The position numbers were made by a program, and so were the translations under genes. Shown piece by piece: positions 1 to 12,226 of a DNA stretch of 64,000 bases. This DNA is from Anoxybacillus ayderensis. Lineage in GTDB: Bacteria > Bacillota > Bacilli > Bacillales > Anoxybacillaceae. The stretch's first letter is position 1. Every line of letters begins with the position of its first letter. The notes below the pieces were generated by a model that saw only the letters and a list, made by a program, of their open reading frames with translations, was not told where the DNA came from and did not search any database. The stretch spans positions 384,585 to 448,584 of the forward strand of contig NZ_JXTG01000001.1 of assembly GCF_000833605.1 (NCBI RefSeq), written 5' to 3'.

Positions 1-184
1 TCGTCTCCACCCCGACGGCAAGCACTGGAGAAAGAAAAGGAATACGGCTATACCGTAGCACGCCAATAATAATCCCAATGAGAAAACTAAAAAAAATGGA
101 GAGAAAGGCAACTTCAAGAGTAACAACAAATCCTTCCAATAAAAACTTCAAATGCGCAGGAGCATAGGCACCGACAAAATCCAT
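1..184 (-). CDS. Amino acid ABC transporter permease (partial, N-terminal 61 residues)
   Basis: The gene starts at ATG 184-182 on the minus strand and runs off the window edge. The visible residues (MDFVGAYAPAHLKFLLEG, then a long hydrophobic segment) look like the start of a GlnP/HisM-type membrane permease: a short amphipathic lead, then the first transmembrane helix with a Gly/Ile/Val-rich stretch before an Arg-rich loop. It begins 15 bases after the neighbouring permease ends, so the two probably form a heterodimeric channel in one operon with the binding protein and ATPase upstream. The family is clear. The substrate cannot be read from this fragment. Confidence 0.8.
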   Translation of the reverse strand, partial: MDFVGAYAPAHLKFLLEGFVVTLEVAFLSIFFSFLIGIIIGVLRYSRIPFLSPVLAVGVET

Positions 185-198
185 CTCTCACTCCACCT

Positions 199-852
199 TT
201 ACCGACTTTTTGCTAGGCGGCGTTCTAATGCGCCAACCCCTAAACTTAATGGAATTGTTAAAAGTAAATAAAATAATGCAACGAAAATATACACATCAAA
301 TGTTACAAACGTCTCTGACGAAATTAAGTCACCGAAATACATCAAATCAAGCCCGGCGATGACCCCGAGAACCGATGAGTTTTTTACAAGGTTAATAAAT
401 TGGTTGCCCATTGGCGGGATGACGATTTTTACTGCTTGTGGTAAAATCACATGCCACATCGCCTGCAAATACGTTAGTCCCGATGAGCGAGCAGCTTCCA
501 TTTGTCCTTTCGGAACGGCAAGAATGCCGGCGCGGATGACTTCGGCAATAAACGCTGCCGTGTAAACAGTTAAGCCTAACGTGCCGGCAGTGAATGAATC
601 AAAGCGAATGCCGATGGCAGGCAACCCGACAAAAAAGACGAAAACGATTAAAATGAGCGGGATGTTGCGAATAAATTCGACATAGGCAGCGCCAATCCAG
701 TTTAATGGACGAATGGGCGCGATGCGAAAAACGGCCATTACCGTTCCGATCGCTAAACTGCCAATTAACGCGAGGACACTTGCCTTTAATGTATTGGAAA
801 ACCCTTGCATATACATATCCCAATGTTCGATCAGAATCGAGTAGTCAAGCAC
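199..852 (-). CDS. glnP: Amino acid ABC transporter permease, GlnP-like
   Basis: Inner-membrane permease of 217 residues with about five hydrophobic helices. Near the middle is the EAA loop that contacts the ATPase (EAARSSGLTYLQAMWHVILP). I chose the GTG start at 852-850 because a GGAGG site lies 7 bases before it; the longer open frame to 939 has no ribosome site and runs into the end of the binding-protein gene. It follows the binding-protein gene by 64 bases and precedes a second permease, giving the order ATPase, binding protein, permease, permease. In Bacillus this arrangement matches glnQHMP for glutamine. Substrate assignment is inference. Confidence 0.85.
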   Translation of the reverse strand: MLDYSILIEHWDMYMQGFSNTLKASVLALIGSLAIGTVMAVFRIAPIRPLNWIGAAYVEFIRNIPLILIVFVFFVGLPAIGIRFDSFTAGTLGLTVYTAAFIAEVIRAGILAVPKGQMEAARSSGLTYLQAMWHVILPQAVKIVIPPMGNQFINLVKNSSVLGVIAGLDLMYFGDLISSETFVTFDVYIFVALFYLLLTIPLSLGVGALERRLAKSR

Positions 853-916
853 CTTGTAGCCTCCTTTCCAAATGAACAAGAGATGAGCGGATATATTTCC
901 GCTCATCGTCATGTCA

Positions 917-1768
917 TTATTGTTTTGGCTTTTCGCCAATCCATTTTTCGTAAATTTTATCGTATTCGCCGTTTGCCTTGATTTCTTTTAAGTATTCGTT
1001 AATGACGTCTAATAATTCTTTATCGCCTTTGCGAACCGCAATTCCATACGGCTCTTCCGAGAACGTTTCATCGACGACGCGGAAGTTTGGATCTTGTTTT
1101 GCCATTCCAAACAACAACGCATTGTCTGTCGTGAGCGCATCGCCTTGTCCTGCTTTTAGTGCTGTAAATGCTTCGGCGTAGTTTTCAAATTCTAGCACAG
1201 TTGCTTCTGGTGCTTTTGCCCGAATGTTTTGCGCGGAAGTCGAGCCTTTTGCCGTTAATACCGTCACGCCTTTTTTGTTTACATCAGCAATCCCGTTAAT
1301 GTTGCTGTCTTTTTTGACGAGCAACGATTGGCCTGCCATAAAATAAACGTCGGAGAAGTCAACTTCTTTTTTCCGCTCTTCGGTGATCGTCATTGTCGCG
1401 ATAATTGCATCAATTTCGCCGTTGTTTAGCATCGGAATGCGCGTTTTGGATGTTACTTCTTTTAGCTCAATTTTGTTTTCATCGCCAAGAATTTTTTTCG
1501 CTAATCCTTTCGCGATGTCGATATCAAAGCCTTCTACTTCACCCGTTTGCGGATTTTTTAAGCCGAAAAGGTTCAGATCATATTTCACGCCGACGACCAA
1601 TTTGCCGCGTTCTTTAATTTTGTCTAACGTCGTTTCTGCTGCTTGTTCTTTTTTGTTGTCCGTTTTGTTTTCTGTCGTTGTTTCGCTGCTGCAGCCGACT
1701 AAGGCAGTGGCGCTGAGCATGGCGACAAGCCCAAGCCCAATCATTTTTTTCCAAACCGTTTTGAACAT
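917..1768 (-). CDS. glnH: Amino acid ABC transporter substrate-binding lipoprotein, GlnH-like
   Basis: Extracellular solute-binding protein of family 3, 283 residues. A lipoprotein signal is clear: positive start (FKTVWKK), hydrophobic core and lipobox LVGC with Cys26, followed by a Ser/Thr/Lys-rich linker. The mature part has the usual bilobal pattern: GKLVVGVKYDL, GFDIDIAKGLAKK, the DFSDVYF segment, then EEPYGIAVRKGD near the C-terminus. It should capture a polar amino acid, probably glutamine given the partner genes, and hand it to the permeases downstream. It lies 21 bases after the ATPase gene on the same strand. Confidence 0.88.
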   Translation of the reverse strand: MFKTVWKKMIGLGLVAMLSATALVGCSSETTTENKTDNKKEQAAETTLDKIKERGKLVVGVKYDLNLFGLKNPQTGEVEGFDIDIAKGLAKKILGDENKIELKEVTSKTRIPMLNNGEIDAIIATMTITEERKKEVDFSDVYFMAGQSLLVKKDSNINGIADVNKKGVTVLTAKGSTSAQNIRAKAPEATVLEFENYAEAFTALKAGQGDALTTDNALLFGMAKQDPNFRVVDETFSEEPYGIAVRKGDKELLDVINEYLKEIKANGEYDKIYEKWIGEKPKQ

Positions 1769-1789
1769 GAAAAATTTCCCCCTTTAAAA

Positions 1790-2518
1790 TTAATGATTTA
1801 AAATCCGGCTAAGAAACAGGCGCGCCCGTTCTTCACGCGGATTGGCAAAAAACTGTTCTGGTGGTGCTTCTTCTAAAATTCTCCCTTGATCCATAAAGAC
1901 GATGCGGTCAGCGACTTCCCGCGCAAATCCCATTTCGTGGGTGACGACAACCATCGTCATCCCTTCTCTTGCAAGTGTTTTCATGACATCAAGCACCTCG
2001 CCAATCGTTTCTGGGTCAAGGGCGGAAGTCGGTTCGTCAAACAACATAATTTTCGGTTTCATCGCTAGTCCTCTAGCGATGGCGACGCGCTGCTGCTGGC
2101 CTCCGGAAAGTGCTGTCGGGTAGGCGTTCGCCTTATCGGGAATACCGACTTTTTCTAAATAATACATCGCTGTTTCTTTCGCTTCTTGTTCTGGCACGCC
2201 GAGCACTTTCATCGGTGCTAATGTAATATTTTGTAAGACGGTTTTATGTGGATATAAGTTAAAATGTTGAAAAACCATGCCGATATTGCGGCGCAGTTTG
2301 TTAATATCGGTGTTTTTATCGTTTACTTTCACGCCATCGACAATCAGTTCGCCGCTTGTAATTGTTTCTAGGCGGTTAATGCAGCGGACTAACGTACTTT
2401 TTCCAGAACCGGACGGCCCGATAATCACGACGACTTCACCTTGTTGGATAGTGAGATTAATATCTTTTAAGACGTGAAAGTCTCCGTAATGTTTATTCAC
2501 TTGATGAAAATAGATCAA
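1790..2518 (-). CDS. glnQ: Amino acid ABC transporter ATP-binding protein, GlnQ-like
   Basis: Cytoplasmic ATPase of 242 residues, the standard size for polar amino acid importers. Visible motifs are Walker [10 protein letters not shown] at residues 34-42, the Q-loop region [14 protein letters not shown] signature LSGGQQQR, Walker [13 protein letters not shown] and the switch histidine in [10 protein letters not shown]. It is the first gene of the minus-strand operon, so the promoter should lie in the AT-rich stretch 2520-2640. In B. subtilis glnQH is under TnrA control; I found no convincing TnrA box here. Confidence 0.9.
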   Translation of the reverse strand: MIYFHQVNKHYGDFHVLKDINLTIQQGEVVVIIGPSGSGKSTLVRCINRLETITSGELIVDGVKVNDKNTDINKLRRNIGMVFQHFNLYPHKTVLQNITLAPMKVLGVPEQEAKETAMYYLEKVGIPDKANAYPTALSGGQQQRVAIARGLAMKPKIMLFDEPTSALDPETIGEVLDVMKTLAREGMTMVVVTHEMGFAREVADRIVFMDQGRILEEAPPEQFFANPREERARLFLSRILNH

Positions 2519-2660
2519 TACGCCCCCTCCTTTCTATTTTTCTACTATTTTTTCTTTTCTGAATTAAATGTAAAATAAACCTACGGAAATCTACAAAAAA
2601 CAACAAGAAAACAGCGAAAAAATTTTTCCGTGGGGGTAATTTTTTACGATAATATGAAAA

Positions 2661-2675
2661 TGATAATTTTTATCA
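2661..2675. promoter_or_regulatory. Fur-box-like palindrome
   Basis: The sequence TGATAATTTTTATCA matches the Bacillus Fur 7-1-7 consensus (TGATAAT-N-ATTATCA) at 14 of 15 positions. It lies about 145 bases upstream of glnQ on one side and just before a degraded region on the other. No intact iron gene follows, so it may be a leftover of a lost Fur-controlled gene. The rest of 2519-2787 holds no gene I can support. Confidence 0.5.
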
Positions 2676-2787
2676 TCACGAAGAGAGGTTTGCACCATAA
2701 CAAAAGGAACGCAAAAAAATATTCAGCTCACTTTATGATGTGGGTGAATAGTTACATATACATTTTTGCAGCGGACGTATAAAAATA

Positions 2788-2946
2788 GTGAAACGAAAAG
2801 GTTGTTTAGGGAAATGCAAACCGTGTAAAAAAGGATCGTTTGTACTCATCGATGGAGAAATGGTGAAAGGCAATACAGTCGATGAGCTGTTTTGTGAAGC
2901 AACCCATCGCCTAATGAAAGACTGGTGGGAATTTCGTGGGAAGTAG
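2788..2946 (+). CDS. Short Cys-rich ORF, possibly the 3' remnant of a larger gene
   Basis: An open frame of 52 residues from GTG 2788, with a CLGKCKPC cluster near its N-terminus and a rather acidic, helical C-terminal half ending in DWWEFRGK. There is no good ribosome site before it. The same frame is open upstream (HIHFCSGRIKIVKRKG) back to a TAG at 2749, so it may be a fragment of a longer gene rather than an independent one. I do not recognise the family. It sits between a Fur-like palindrome and a broken ynfA gene, in a stretch that looks decayed. Confidence 0.3.
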   Translation: MKRKGCLGKCKPCKKGSFVLIDGEMVKGNTVDELFCEATHRLMKDWWEFRGK

Positions 2947-2960
2947 GGGGCTTTGGTTCG

Positions 2961-3206
2961 ATGATGGCAGTGGTGTTATTCATTTTAGCAGGGCTTGCGG
3001 AAATTGGCGGCGGCTATTTAATCTGGCTTTCGTTGCGTGAATCCAAGCCTGTTTGGTACGGATTAGTTGGGGGAGTGATTTTTTATCGTTTTATCATTAT
3101 TGTGGGGATGGCGGGTAGATAAAAAACGCCAGATATAGATGATTGGCTCGAAGGAATGATTTGCTTAACAGGTGCCGGTGTCATGTTATTGAGATCGCGA
3201 AGTTAA
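2961..3206 (+). pseudogene. ynfA: ynfA-like (UPF0060) small membrane protein, broken
   Basis: The first frame gives MMAVVLFILAGLAEIGGGYL and on to WYGLVGG, the typical N-terminal half of the YnfA/UPF0060 family of about 110 residues. The frame then shifts: FIVLSLLWGW-RVDKK is readable in another frame around 3085-3125, and KTPDIDDWLEGMICLTGAG up to TAA 3204-3206 in a third. The central part of the family (the PxNFGRVYAAYGG region) is missing. Internal deletion plus two frameshifts means a dead gene. Family members are four-helix membrane proteins related to small multidrug transporters. Confidence 0.75.
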
Positions 3207-3262
3207 ACTTTAGTTTAGTAATAAGGCACTATATTAATTTGTTAAAAAGTGGTAAAAAATAA

Positions 3263-3291
3263 TTGACAGTTCGTGAAAGGACCTTTACAAT
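3263..3291 (+). promoter_or_regulatory. Promoter of the hut operon (sigma-A type)
   Basis: TTGACA at 3263-3268 and TACAAT at 3286-3291 are separated by 17 bases, an almost ideal sigma-A promoter. The spacer carries the small palindrome AAAGGACCTTT, which could bind a repressor. Transcription would start near 3298, leaving a leader of about 47 bases before hutP. Confidence 0.75.
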
Positions 3292-3344
3292 GATGATAGA
3301 TCATTAGTTTTTTAGAAAATTTAAAAAATAGGTGTTGATATACG

Positions 3345-3794
3345 TTGCTAAAAAAGACAGGCGGAAGAATTGGCCGCAATGCGATATTGCTTGCTTTGAT
3401 GGAAGAAGAAGAGGAGCAAGCGCTGCTTGAGCACTTAGCTACATTGCGGTGGCGTTGTTGCAAAGGAAAAGTTGGAGCCATGGAACTGCAAAAAATTGTA
3501 GCCGCCATCGAAACAGCAGCCAAACGAAACGGTGTCGTGAATGGAGAGTTGTACCGTGAAATGCATGCTTTATATCACGCCGTTGTCGAAGCGATGCAAG
3601 GGGTTACAAGAGGCCAAGTAGAATTAGGTGATTTCATGCGAACGGTCGGTCTTCGCTTTGCGGTTGTACGCGGAATGCCATATGAAAACGAAGCAGAAGG
3701 CGAATGGATTGCCGTGGCGTTATACGGAACAATCGGGGCGCCGATTCGTGGGTTAGAGCACGAAACAATCGGATTAGGAATTAATCATATGTAG
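3345..3794 (+). CDS. hutP: Hut operon antiterminator HutP
   Basis: RNA-binding antiterminator of 149 residues, the usual HutP length (B. subtilis 148). It matches HutP along its whole length by memory: [17 protein letters not shown] at the N-terminus, [75 protein letters not shown] and the ending GLGINHM. In B. subtilis HutP binds L-histidine and Mg2+ and then UAG triplets in the mRNA, blocking a terminator between hutP and hutH. The His-rich ALYHA segment and GLEHE carry the expected metal and histidine ligands. Start is TTG 3345 with an AGGTG site upstream; an RNA target follows at once. Confidence 0.93.
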   Translation: MLKKTGGRIGRNAILLALMEEEEEQALLEHLATLRWRCCKGKVGAMELQKIVAAIETAAKRNGVVNGELYREMHALYHAVVEAMQGVTRGQVELGDFMRTVGLRFAVVRGMPYENEAEGEWIAVALYGTIGAPIRGLEHETIGLGINHM

Positions 3795-3857
3795 CCTATA
3801 GATCTTTAGTTTAGAAGGAGGCTATTCCACCAAATGGTGGTGTAGCCTCCTTCTTTA
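3792..3857 (+). promoter_or_regulatory. HutP-responsive terminator/antiterminator
   Basis: UAG triplets lie at 3792-3794 (the hutP stop codon itself), 3799-3801, 3807-3809 and 3812-3814, with one more at 3843-3845 in the 3' arm. Right behind them is a strong hairpin: the arm 3814-3831 pairs with 3836-3853 and a run of T follows. This is the layout of the B. subtilis hut attenuator, where histidine-loaded HutP hexamers bind spaced UAGs and prevent the hairpin. Reuse of the stop codon as the first UAG is visible in the sequence. Function is inferred from that family. Confidence 0.85.
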
Positions 3858-3877
3858 TTTCATTAAAGGAATGGGGT

Positions 3878-5407
3878 GTGAACGTGGTCATTTTAACTGG
3901 ACACACGTTAACGTTAGAGCAGGTTAAACGGGTATTGTATCAAAATGAAGCAGTTATTGCATCGAAGGACAGTATAGATGCAGTCAAAAAAAGCCGGCAG
4001 GCGGTCGAAGAAATCGTTGCCAACAAACGAATTGTATACGGGATTACGACGGGGTTTGGAAAGTTTAGTGACGTTTTTATTGAAGCAGACGATGTAGAAG
4101 AGTTGCAGTGGAATTTAATTCATTCACACGCTTGTGGGGTAGGTGAGCCGTTTCCAGAAATCGTTTCGCGTGCGATGCTTTTATTGCGGACCAACGCGCT
4201 CTTAAAAGGTTATTCCGGCGTTCGCCCGGTCGTCATTCAACGGTTGCTTGATTTATTAAATGCGCATATTCATCCAGTCGTTCCGCAGCAAGGTTCTCTC
4301 GGAGCGAGCGGTGACTTAGCGCCGCTATCGCATTTAGCGCTTGCATTGCTTGGTGAAGGAGAAGTGTTTTACCGCGGGCGCCGTATGCCTGCGCTCGCTG
4401 CGTTGACACAAGCGGGCATTGCTCCTCTTTCATTAAAAGCAAAAGAAGGATTAGCGCTTATTAACGGCACACAAGCGATGACAGCAATGGGGGTCGTCGG
4501 TTATTTGGAAGCAGAGCAGCTCGCTTATGAAAGTGAGTTAATCGCGGCGTTAACGATGGAAGGATTGCGCGGCATTATCGATGCATTTGATGAGCGCGTG
4601 CATCGTGTGCGCGGTTACCGACAACAAACGGAAGTGGCCAAACGCATCCGTTCGTATTTAGCTGGAAGTAAACTGACGACGACACAAGGCGAATTGCGTG
4701 TCCAAGACGCCTACTCGCTTCGTTGCATCCCGCAAGTGCATGGCGCTTCTTGGCAAGCGCTCGACTATGTAAAGGAAAAACTAGAAATTGAGATCAACGC
4801 CGCCACTGATAACCCGCTTATTTTCGATCACGGTGCAACCGTTATTTCTGGCGGGAACTTCCACGGACAGCCGATTGCTTTAGCGATGGACTTTATGAAA
4901 ATTGCTGTGGCAGAACTGGCCAACATTTCGGAACGACGCATCGAACGGCTTGTTAATCCGCAACTAAACGATTTGCCACCGTTTTTAAGTCCAGCACCTG
5001 GGCTACAATCGGGGGCAATGATTATGCAGTATGCGGCCGCGTCACTTGTATCGGAAAATAAAACGTTAGCACACCCTGCAAGTGTCGATTCGATTCCGTC
5101 ATCAGCCAATCAAGAAGACCATGTCAGCATGGGAACGATCGCTTCCCGTCATGCCTATGCGATTATTCAAAATGCGCGGCGCGTCTTGGCGATTGAACTC
5201 ATTTGTGCGTTGCAGGCCGTCGAATATCGTGGAGTGGAACAAATGGCACCAAAGACGCGCGCGTTTTATGAAGCGGCGAGGAAAGTCGTTCCGTCCATTA
5301 CAAAAGACCGCGTCTTCGCAAAAGATATCGAGGCAGCGGCAAAATGGCTGAAGGATGTGGAAGGGGATTTTTTTCTACAAACGATAGAAACAGTAACTAA
5401 TAGATGA
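3878..5407 (+). CDS. hutH: Histidine ammonia-lyase
   Basis: Converts L-histidine to urocanate and ammonia, the first step of histidine breakdown. The 509-residue protein has the [14 protein letters not shown] motif in which Ala143-Ser144-Gly145 cyclise to the MIO electrophile. Other family blocks are [13 protein letters not shown] near the N-terminus, [12 protein letters not shown], the ATDNPLIF segment and [11 protein letters not shown]. Start is GTG 3878 with AAAGGA 7 bases upstream. It stands directly behind the HutP-controlled terminator, so its transcription should depend on histidine. Its stop codon comes just before the hutU start. Confidence 0.96.
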   Translation: MNVVILTGHTLTLEQVKRVLYQNEAVIASKDSIDAVKKSRQAVEEIVANKRIVYGITTGFGKFSDVFIEADDVEELQWNLIHSHACGVGEPFPEIVSRAMLLLRTNALLKGYSGVRPVVIQRLLDLLNAHIHPVVPQQGSLGASGDLAPLSHLALALLGEGEVFYRGRRMPALAALTQAGIAPLSLKAKEGLALINGTQAMTAMGVVGYLEAEQLAYESELIAALTMEGLRGIIDAFDERVHRVRGYRQQTEVAKRIRSYLAGSKLTTTQGELRVQDAYSLRCIPQVHGASWQALDYVKEKLEIEINAATDNPLIFDHGATVISGGNFHGQPIALAMDFMKIAVAELANISERRIERLVNPQLNDLPPFLSPAPGLQSGAMIMQYAAASLVSENKTLAHPASVDSIPSSANQEDHVSMGTIASRHAYAIIQNARRVLAIELICALQAVEYRGVEQMAPKTRAFYEAARKVVPSITKDRVFAKDIEAAAKWLKDVEGDFFLQTIETVTNR

Positions 5408-5421
5408 AAGGGGATATGAGG

Positions 5422-9255
<3,834 letters not shown>

Positions 9256-9267
<12 letters not shown>

Positions 9268-9284
9268 AGGAACCCTTTCTTTTC
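9256..9284 (+). terminator. Terminator of the hut operon
   Basis: GAAAGGGT at 9256-9263 pairs with ACCCTTTC at 9272-9279, followed by TTTTC. The hairpin contains the hutG stop codon. Confidence 0.7.
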
Positions 9285-9414
9285 ATTTGCACGCAAAGTG
9301 CTATTATTTTCTCTGAAAAGAAAAAGGACGATTTTTGTTTTGGGCAAAATAGATCGACAAATAAATGCTACGTTTGTATGATTGAACTGAAAGGAAGCTG
9401 AAAGGAGAACAAAG

Positions 9415-10146
9415 ATGGCTTTAACATATGAGCAAATTGTTCGGATTTGTAAGCAAATTAACGACAAGCATATGCCCGACGGACAAGCGTTCGTTGATGC
9501 GGTTGATAAATGGTTGGAACGATATGATGGGGAAAACGGAAAAGAATTCATGTTTCAAGCGTTTAAAAAATTGCTTTCGCTTGTTGATGAACATATTCAT
9601 ACAATTGAGCGCAAAGTGAATATTCGCCCAACTTGTACAAAAGGGTGTACACACTGTTGCTATTTTCCCATTATTACGACGCGTGCAGAAGCAAGATGGA
9701 TGATGGCTCATATCGCTAAACTGCCAAATGACGAGCAAGAACGCATATATAAGCATATACAATGGTATACTCAACACTACGCGGAACAAATAAAGCGAGT
9801 AGAAACGTTAGATTTTACAGAAGAGAGAAATTTTAAGAAAATATATATGAAAGAGCAATTACCTTGTATATTTTTAAATCCCCAAACAAATACATGTTTC
9901 ATTTATGATGTACGACCTATTCCATGTCGTACGTATGTAAACTACTGTTCACCGAGTGTATGTGCGGAATCACATATGCCTAATGAACCGTTTAGTTATG
10001 AATTTTTATATGAGTTTTATATCGAGTCGCTTCATGATTTGATTCAAACGCTCATTTATGAAGGGGAAGATGTAGGAATCGACTATCCAGACGATTTGTT
10101 TACGATGGACTATTTGTTTTGTTATTTTATTAACGAAAAGAAATAA
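9415..10146 (+). CDS. YkgJ-family Cys-cluster protein (putative Zn/Fe binding)
   Basis: A 243-residue cytoplasmic protein with the cysteine pattern of the YkgJ/UPF0153 family: CTKGCTHCCYFPI near residue 79 and then PCIFL, TCFIY, IPCRTYVNYC and SPSVC in the second half. Eight or more cysteines in this spacing are thought to hold a zinc or iron site; the biochemical role is not established. It has its own AAAGGAG site before ATG 9415 and stands alone between the hut terminator and another hairpin. Family assignment is good; function remains unknown. Confidence 0.75.
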   Translation: MALTYEQIVRICKQINDKHMPDGQAFVDAVDKWLERYDGENGKEFMFQAFKKLLSLVDEHIHTIERKVNIRPTCTKGCTHCCYFPIITTRAEARWMMAHIAKLPNDEQERIYKHIQWYTQHYAEQIKRVETLDFTEERNFKKIYMKEQLPCIFLNPQTNTCFIYDVRPIPCRTYVNYCSPSVCAESHMPNEPFSYEFLYEFYIESLHDLIQTLIYEGEDVGIDYPDDLFTMDYLFCYFINEKK

Positions 10147-10150
10147 CAGT

Positions 10151-10176
10151 GTCTAGCGCTCATATAAGCGCTAGAC
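10151..10176. terminator. Hairpin between convergent genes, probable terminator
   Basis: GTCTAGCGCT at 10151-10160 pairs perfectly with AGCGCTAGAC at 10167-10176. T-tracts are short on both sides, so termination efficiency is uncertain. Confidence 0.5.
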
Positions 10177-10185
10177 ATGGTTTGC

Positions 10186-10440
10186 TTAAATGAGTTGTTC
10201 ATATATTTCATTTAAATGATGAACTCGAACAGCATCTTGTTCTTCTTTTGCATACTTCATTTCTTGACGAAGCATGCGATCTAAAAATGTCGCTTCTTTT
10301 TGCGATAAATCCCGAACGAATTGTTCCTCGTTTTTGTATGACTTACTCATCAGTTTTTTATATAAATGAACGGCTATCGTGTGATGCCGATCAGCATAGT
10401 TTGCTAATGCCTCACGCAAATAAGCTAACGTTTGGTTCAA
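10186..10440 (-). CDS. csgA: CsgA-like sporulation protein (sigma-G-dependent acid-soluble protein)
   Basis: Small, charged protein of 84 residues. LAYLREALANYADRHHT, KKLMSKSYKNEEQFVRDL and EMKYAKEEQDAVRVHHLNEIYE match the B. subtilis sporulation protein CsgA (82 residues) as I remember it. I placed the start at TTG 10440-10438: AGGAGGTG lies just upstream, and a GTG nine bases earlier would fall inside that ribosome site. The protein is probably made in the forespore; its exact task is not known in any species. Confidence 0.65.
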   Translation of the reverse strand: MNQTLAYLREALANYADRHHTIAVHLYKKLMSKSYKNEEQFVRDLSQKEATFLDRMLRQEMKYAKEEQDAVRVHHLNEIYEQLI

Positions 10441-10493
10441 CCGCCCCACCTCCTCAACAGTAGGGTAAGCGGTTTCGTGGTTAATTATGTGCG

Positions 10494-11531
10494 TTATACG
10501 AAAATCTCCTGTAAAATAGGGTCTTCGTCAAGAAGTTGAATGGCACGCTTCCGGTATTGTTCATCATGAATATACGTATAACGGTTTGGTTTGATCGTTG
10601 GTGCGATGTTGATTGCTTCTCGATATTCTTTTTTATTTAAACGTAATGTTTTAACGTAGTCAAAAAATCCGGTACGTGTAAACACTTTTGTAATGCGTTC
10701 CGCCCGATGTTGTTGTACGTGTGCCATGATATACGTAGCGATCCCAACTTGAATGCCATGCATATGCGGTGATTCGCTAATTTGATCAAGCGCATGGGAG
10801 ATTAAATGTTCAGAGCCGCTAATGGGTGCGCTATTCCCGCTAATAACTGTTGAAATGCCGCCCATTGTTAAAGAACTAATTAATTCTTTTAAAAAAATGG
10901 GATGCTTAATGTTTTGCATCGGCGTACGAATGAAGCTGTTGACCGCTTTTTTACTAATCATCGCCGCAAAAGCGTTTACCCGACTGACTCCGTGGTTTTG
11001 TTCAAATTCCCAGTCATACAAAGCTGTAATATTCGACATTAAATCCCCGACGCCCGCTAAAATAAAACGATCCGGCGCCTGTTGAACGATACGTAAATCA
11101 GCTAAAATGCCAAATGGTACTTTAGCGGGAACGGTTGTTTTTTTACCGTTGACAAGTAACGAGCAGTTTGTGCTTGCAAACCCGTCATTTGACGCAGATG
11201 TCGGTATGCTAAGAAACGGCACTTGTCGTAAAAACGCCATATATTTACCGCAGTCAATGACTGCTCCGCCACCCATAGCCATCATGACATCACAGTGAGG
11301 AAGTTCAAACGCCTTTTTCATAATGTCAACGATATCAAGCTGGGGTGGTAAGCAAACAGTGTGAACAGCAGCGGATGAAATCGCTCGCTTCATTTCTTTC
11401 TCGTACGTTTGATAAGTGAAATCATCAAATAATATAACAGCTTTAGAAAAACGATACGTTTTCATCAGCTCGTCGATGCGACAAATGACACCTTCTCCAA
11501 TTTCAAGAATGGATGGAATAGGGATGTTCAT
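10494..11531 (-). CDS. Glycerol-1-phosphate dehydrogenase family protein (AraM/EgsA-like)
   Basis: Iron-containing-alcohol-dehydrogenase superfamily, 345 residues. The cofactor loop MAMGGGAVIDCGKY and the PTSASNDGFAS block are typical of sn-glycerol-1-phosphate dehydrogenases, and the expected metal ligands are in AGVGDLMSN (Asp), ISGSEHLISHALD (His) and HGIQVGIAT (His). Such enzymes reduce dihydroxyacetone phosphate to glycerol-1-phosphate; in Bacillus AraM supplies PcrB for heptaprenylglyceryl phosphate. The start ATG overlaps the stop of the HAD phosphatase gene by four bases, so the two are likely co-translated. Substrate is inferred. Confidence 0.8.
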   Translation of the reverse strand: MNIPIPSILEIGEGVICRIDELMKTYRFSKAVILFDDFTYQTYEKEMKRAISSAAVHTVCLPPQLDIVDIMKKAFELPHCDVMMAMGGGAVIDCGKYMAFLRQVPFLSIPTSASNDGFASTNCSLLVNGKKTTVPAKVPFGILADLRIVQQAPDRFILAGVGDLMSNITALYDWEFEQNHGVSRVNAFAAMISKKAVNSFIRTPMQNIKHPIFLKELISSLTMGGISTVISGNSAPISGSEHLISHALDQISESPHMHGIQVGIATYIMAHVQQHRAERITKVFTRTGFFDYVKTLRLNKKEYREAINIAPTIKPNRYTYIHDEQYRKRAIQLLDEDPILQEIFV

Positions 11532-12178
11532 TTCAATACTCCTTTTTCTTGTAAATAACGTTCAACATCCGCAAACGTGTCCACAGGAACAAAAGGAATA
11601 TGTTGTTCGCGCAACAACGATCGTAAAGCACCTTTTGCGAATGTCACATCTGCGACTTTCGCTGCGTGAACATCTGGTTCACTGTCGCCGATAAAATAAA
11701 CCGTTTTGTACGTTTGTTTTAATGTACGAACGACACTTGATTTATCGATGCCGTATCGTTCTGAATAATGAATATGATTCGGATCGATGCGCATATGAAT
11801 ATTTTTATCATGGTAATATCCTTCGTTAGAAAAAATATCTACGCCACGTATGTCGTACTTTTTTAAAATATGGCGAATATAGTAATCCGTCCCCGCACTT
11901 AGCACGTAAAAATCGCCCCCGTTTTGCTGGATGCGTGTAATAAAGGGTAAAACCGTTTCGTCAATCGGAATGTTATAAATATCTTCAATAATTTTTTCTT
12001 CATCTTGATGAATGGATGTAAAGACGGTGCTTAAAAAGTCAATATCTTTTATTTTTCCGTCACGCCATTGTTGAAACAATTGTTTACCTTCAGGAAAATA
12101 TTTTTCAATAACGATCCAATAAAAGTCTTGATGAGAGATTGTTCCATCAAAGTCAGAAACAAATGCCCATTTGTTCAT
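11528..12178 (-). CDS. HAD-superfamily phosphatase (MtnX/SerB-like)
   Basis: A 216-residue hydrolase with all HAD motifs: DFDGTIS near residue 9 (nucleophile Asp), SAGTD for motif II, a lysine-rich linker, and GDSEPDVHAAKVAD for motif III/IV. The cap is the small helical type of the SerB/MtnX group. No methionine salvage genes are nearby, so MtnX function is unlikely. It is coupled to the glycerol-1-phosphate dehydrogenase gene and follows the FAD oxidoreductase by 48 bases, suggesting one pathway acting on a small phosphorylated metabolite. Confidence 0.75.
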   Translation of the reverse strand: MNKWAFVSDFDGTISHQDFYWIVIEKYFPEGKQLFQQWRDGKIKDIDFLSTVFTSIHQDEEKIIEDIYNIPIDETVLPFITRIQQNGGDFYVLSAGTDYYIRHILKKYDIRGVDIFSNEGYYHDKNIHMRIDPNHIHYSERYGIDKSSVVRTLKQTYKTVYFIGDSEPDVHAAKVADVTFAKGALRSLLREQHIPFVPVDTFADVERYLQEKGVLK

Positions 12179-12226
12179 AAGAAAACCTCCACTTTTGATA
12201 GGATATGCAATTAAACAGCACGTTCA

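Noticed and set aside
3270..3290. CcpA cre site in the hut promoter
   Set aside because: The palindrome AAAGGACCTTT is not a good match to the cre consensus; kept only as an unexplained feature of the promoter.
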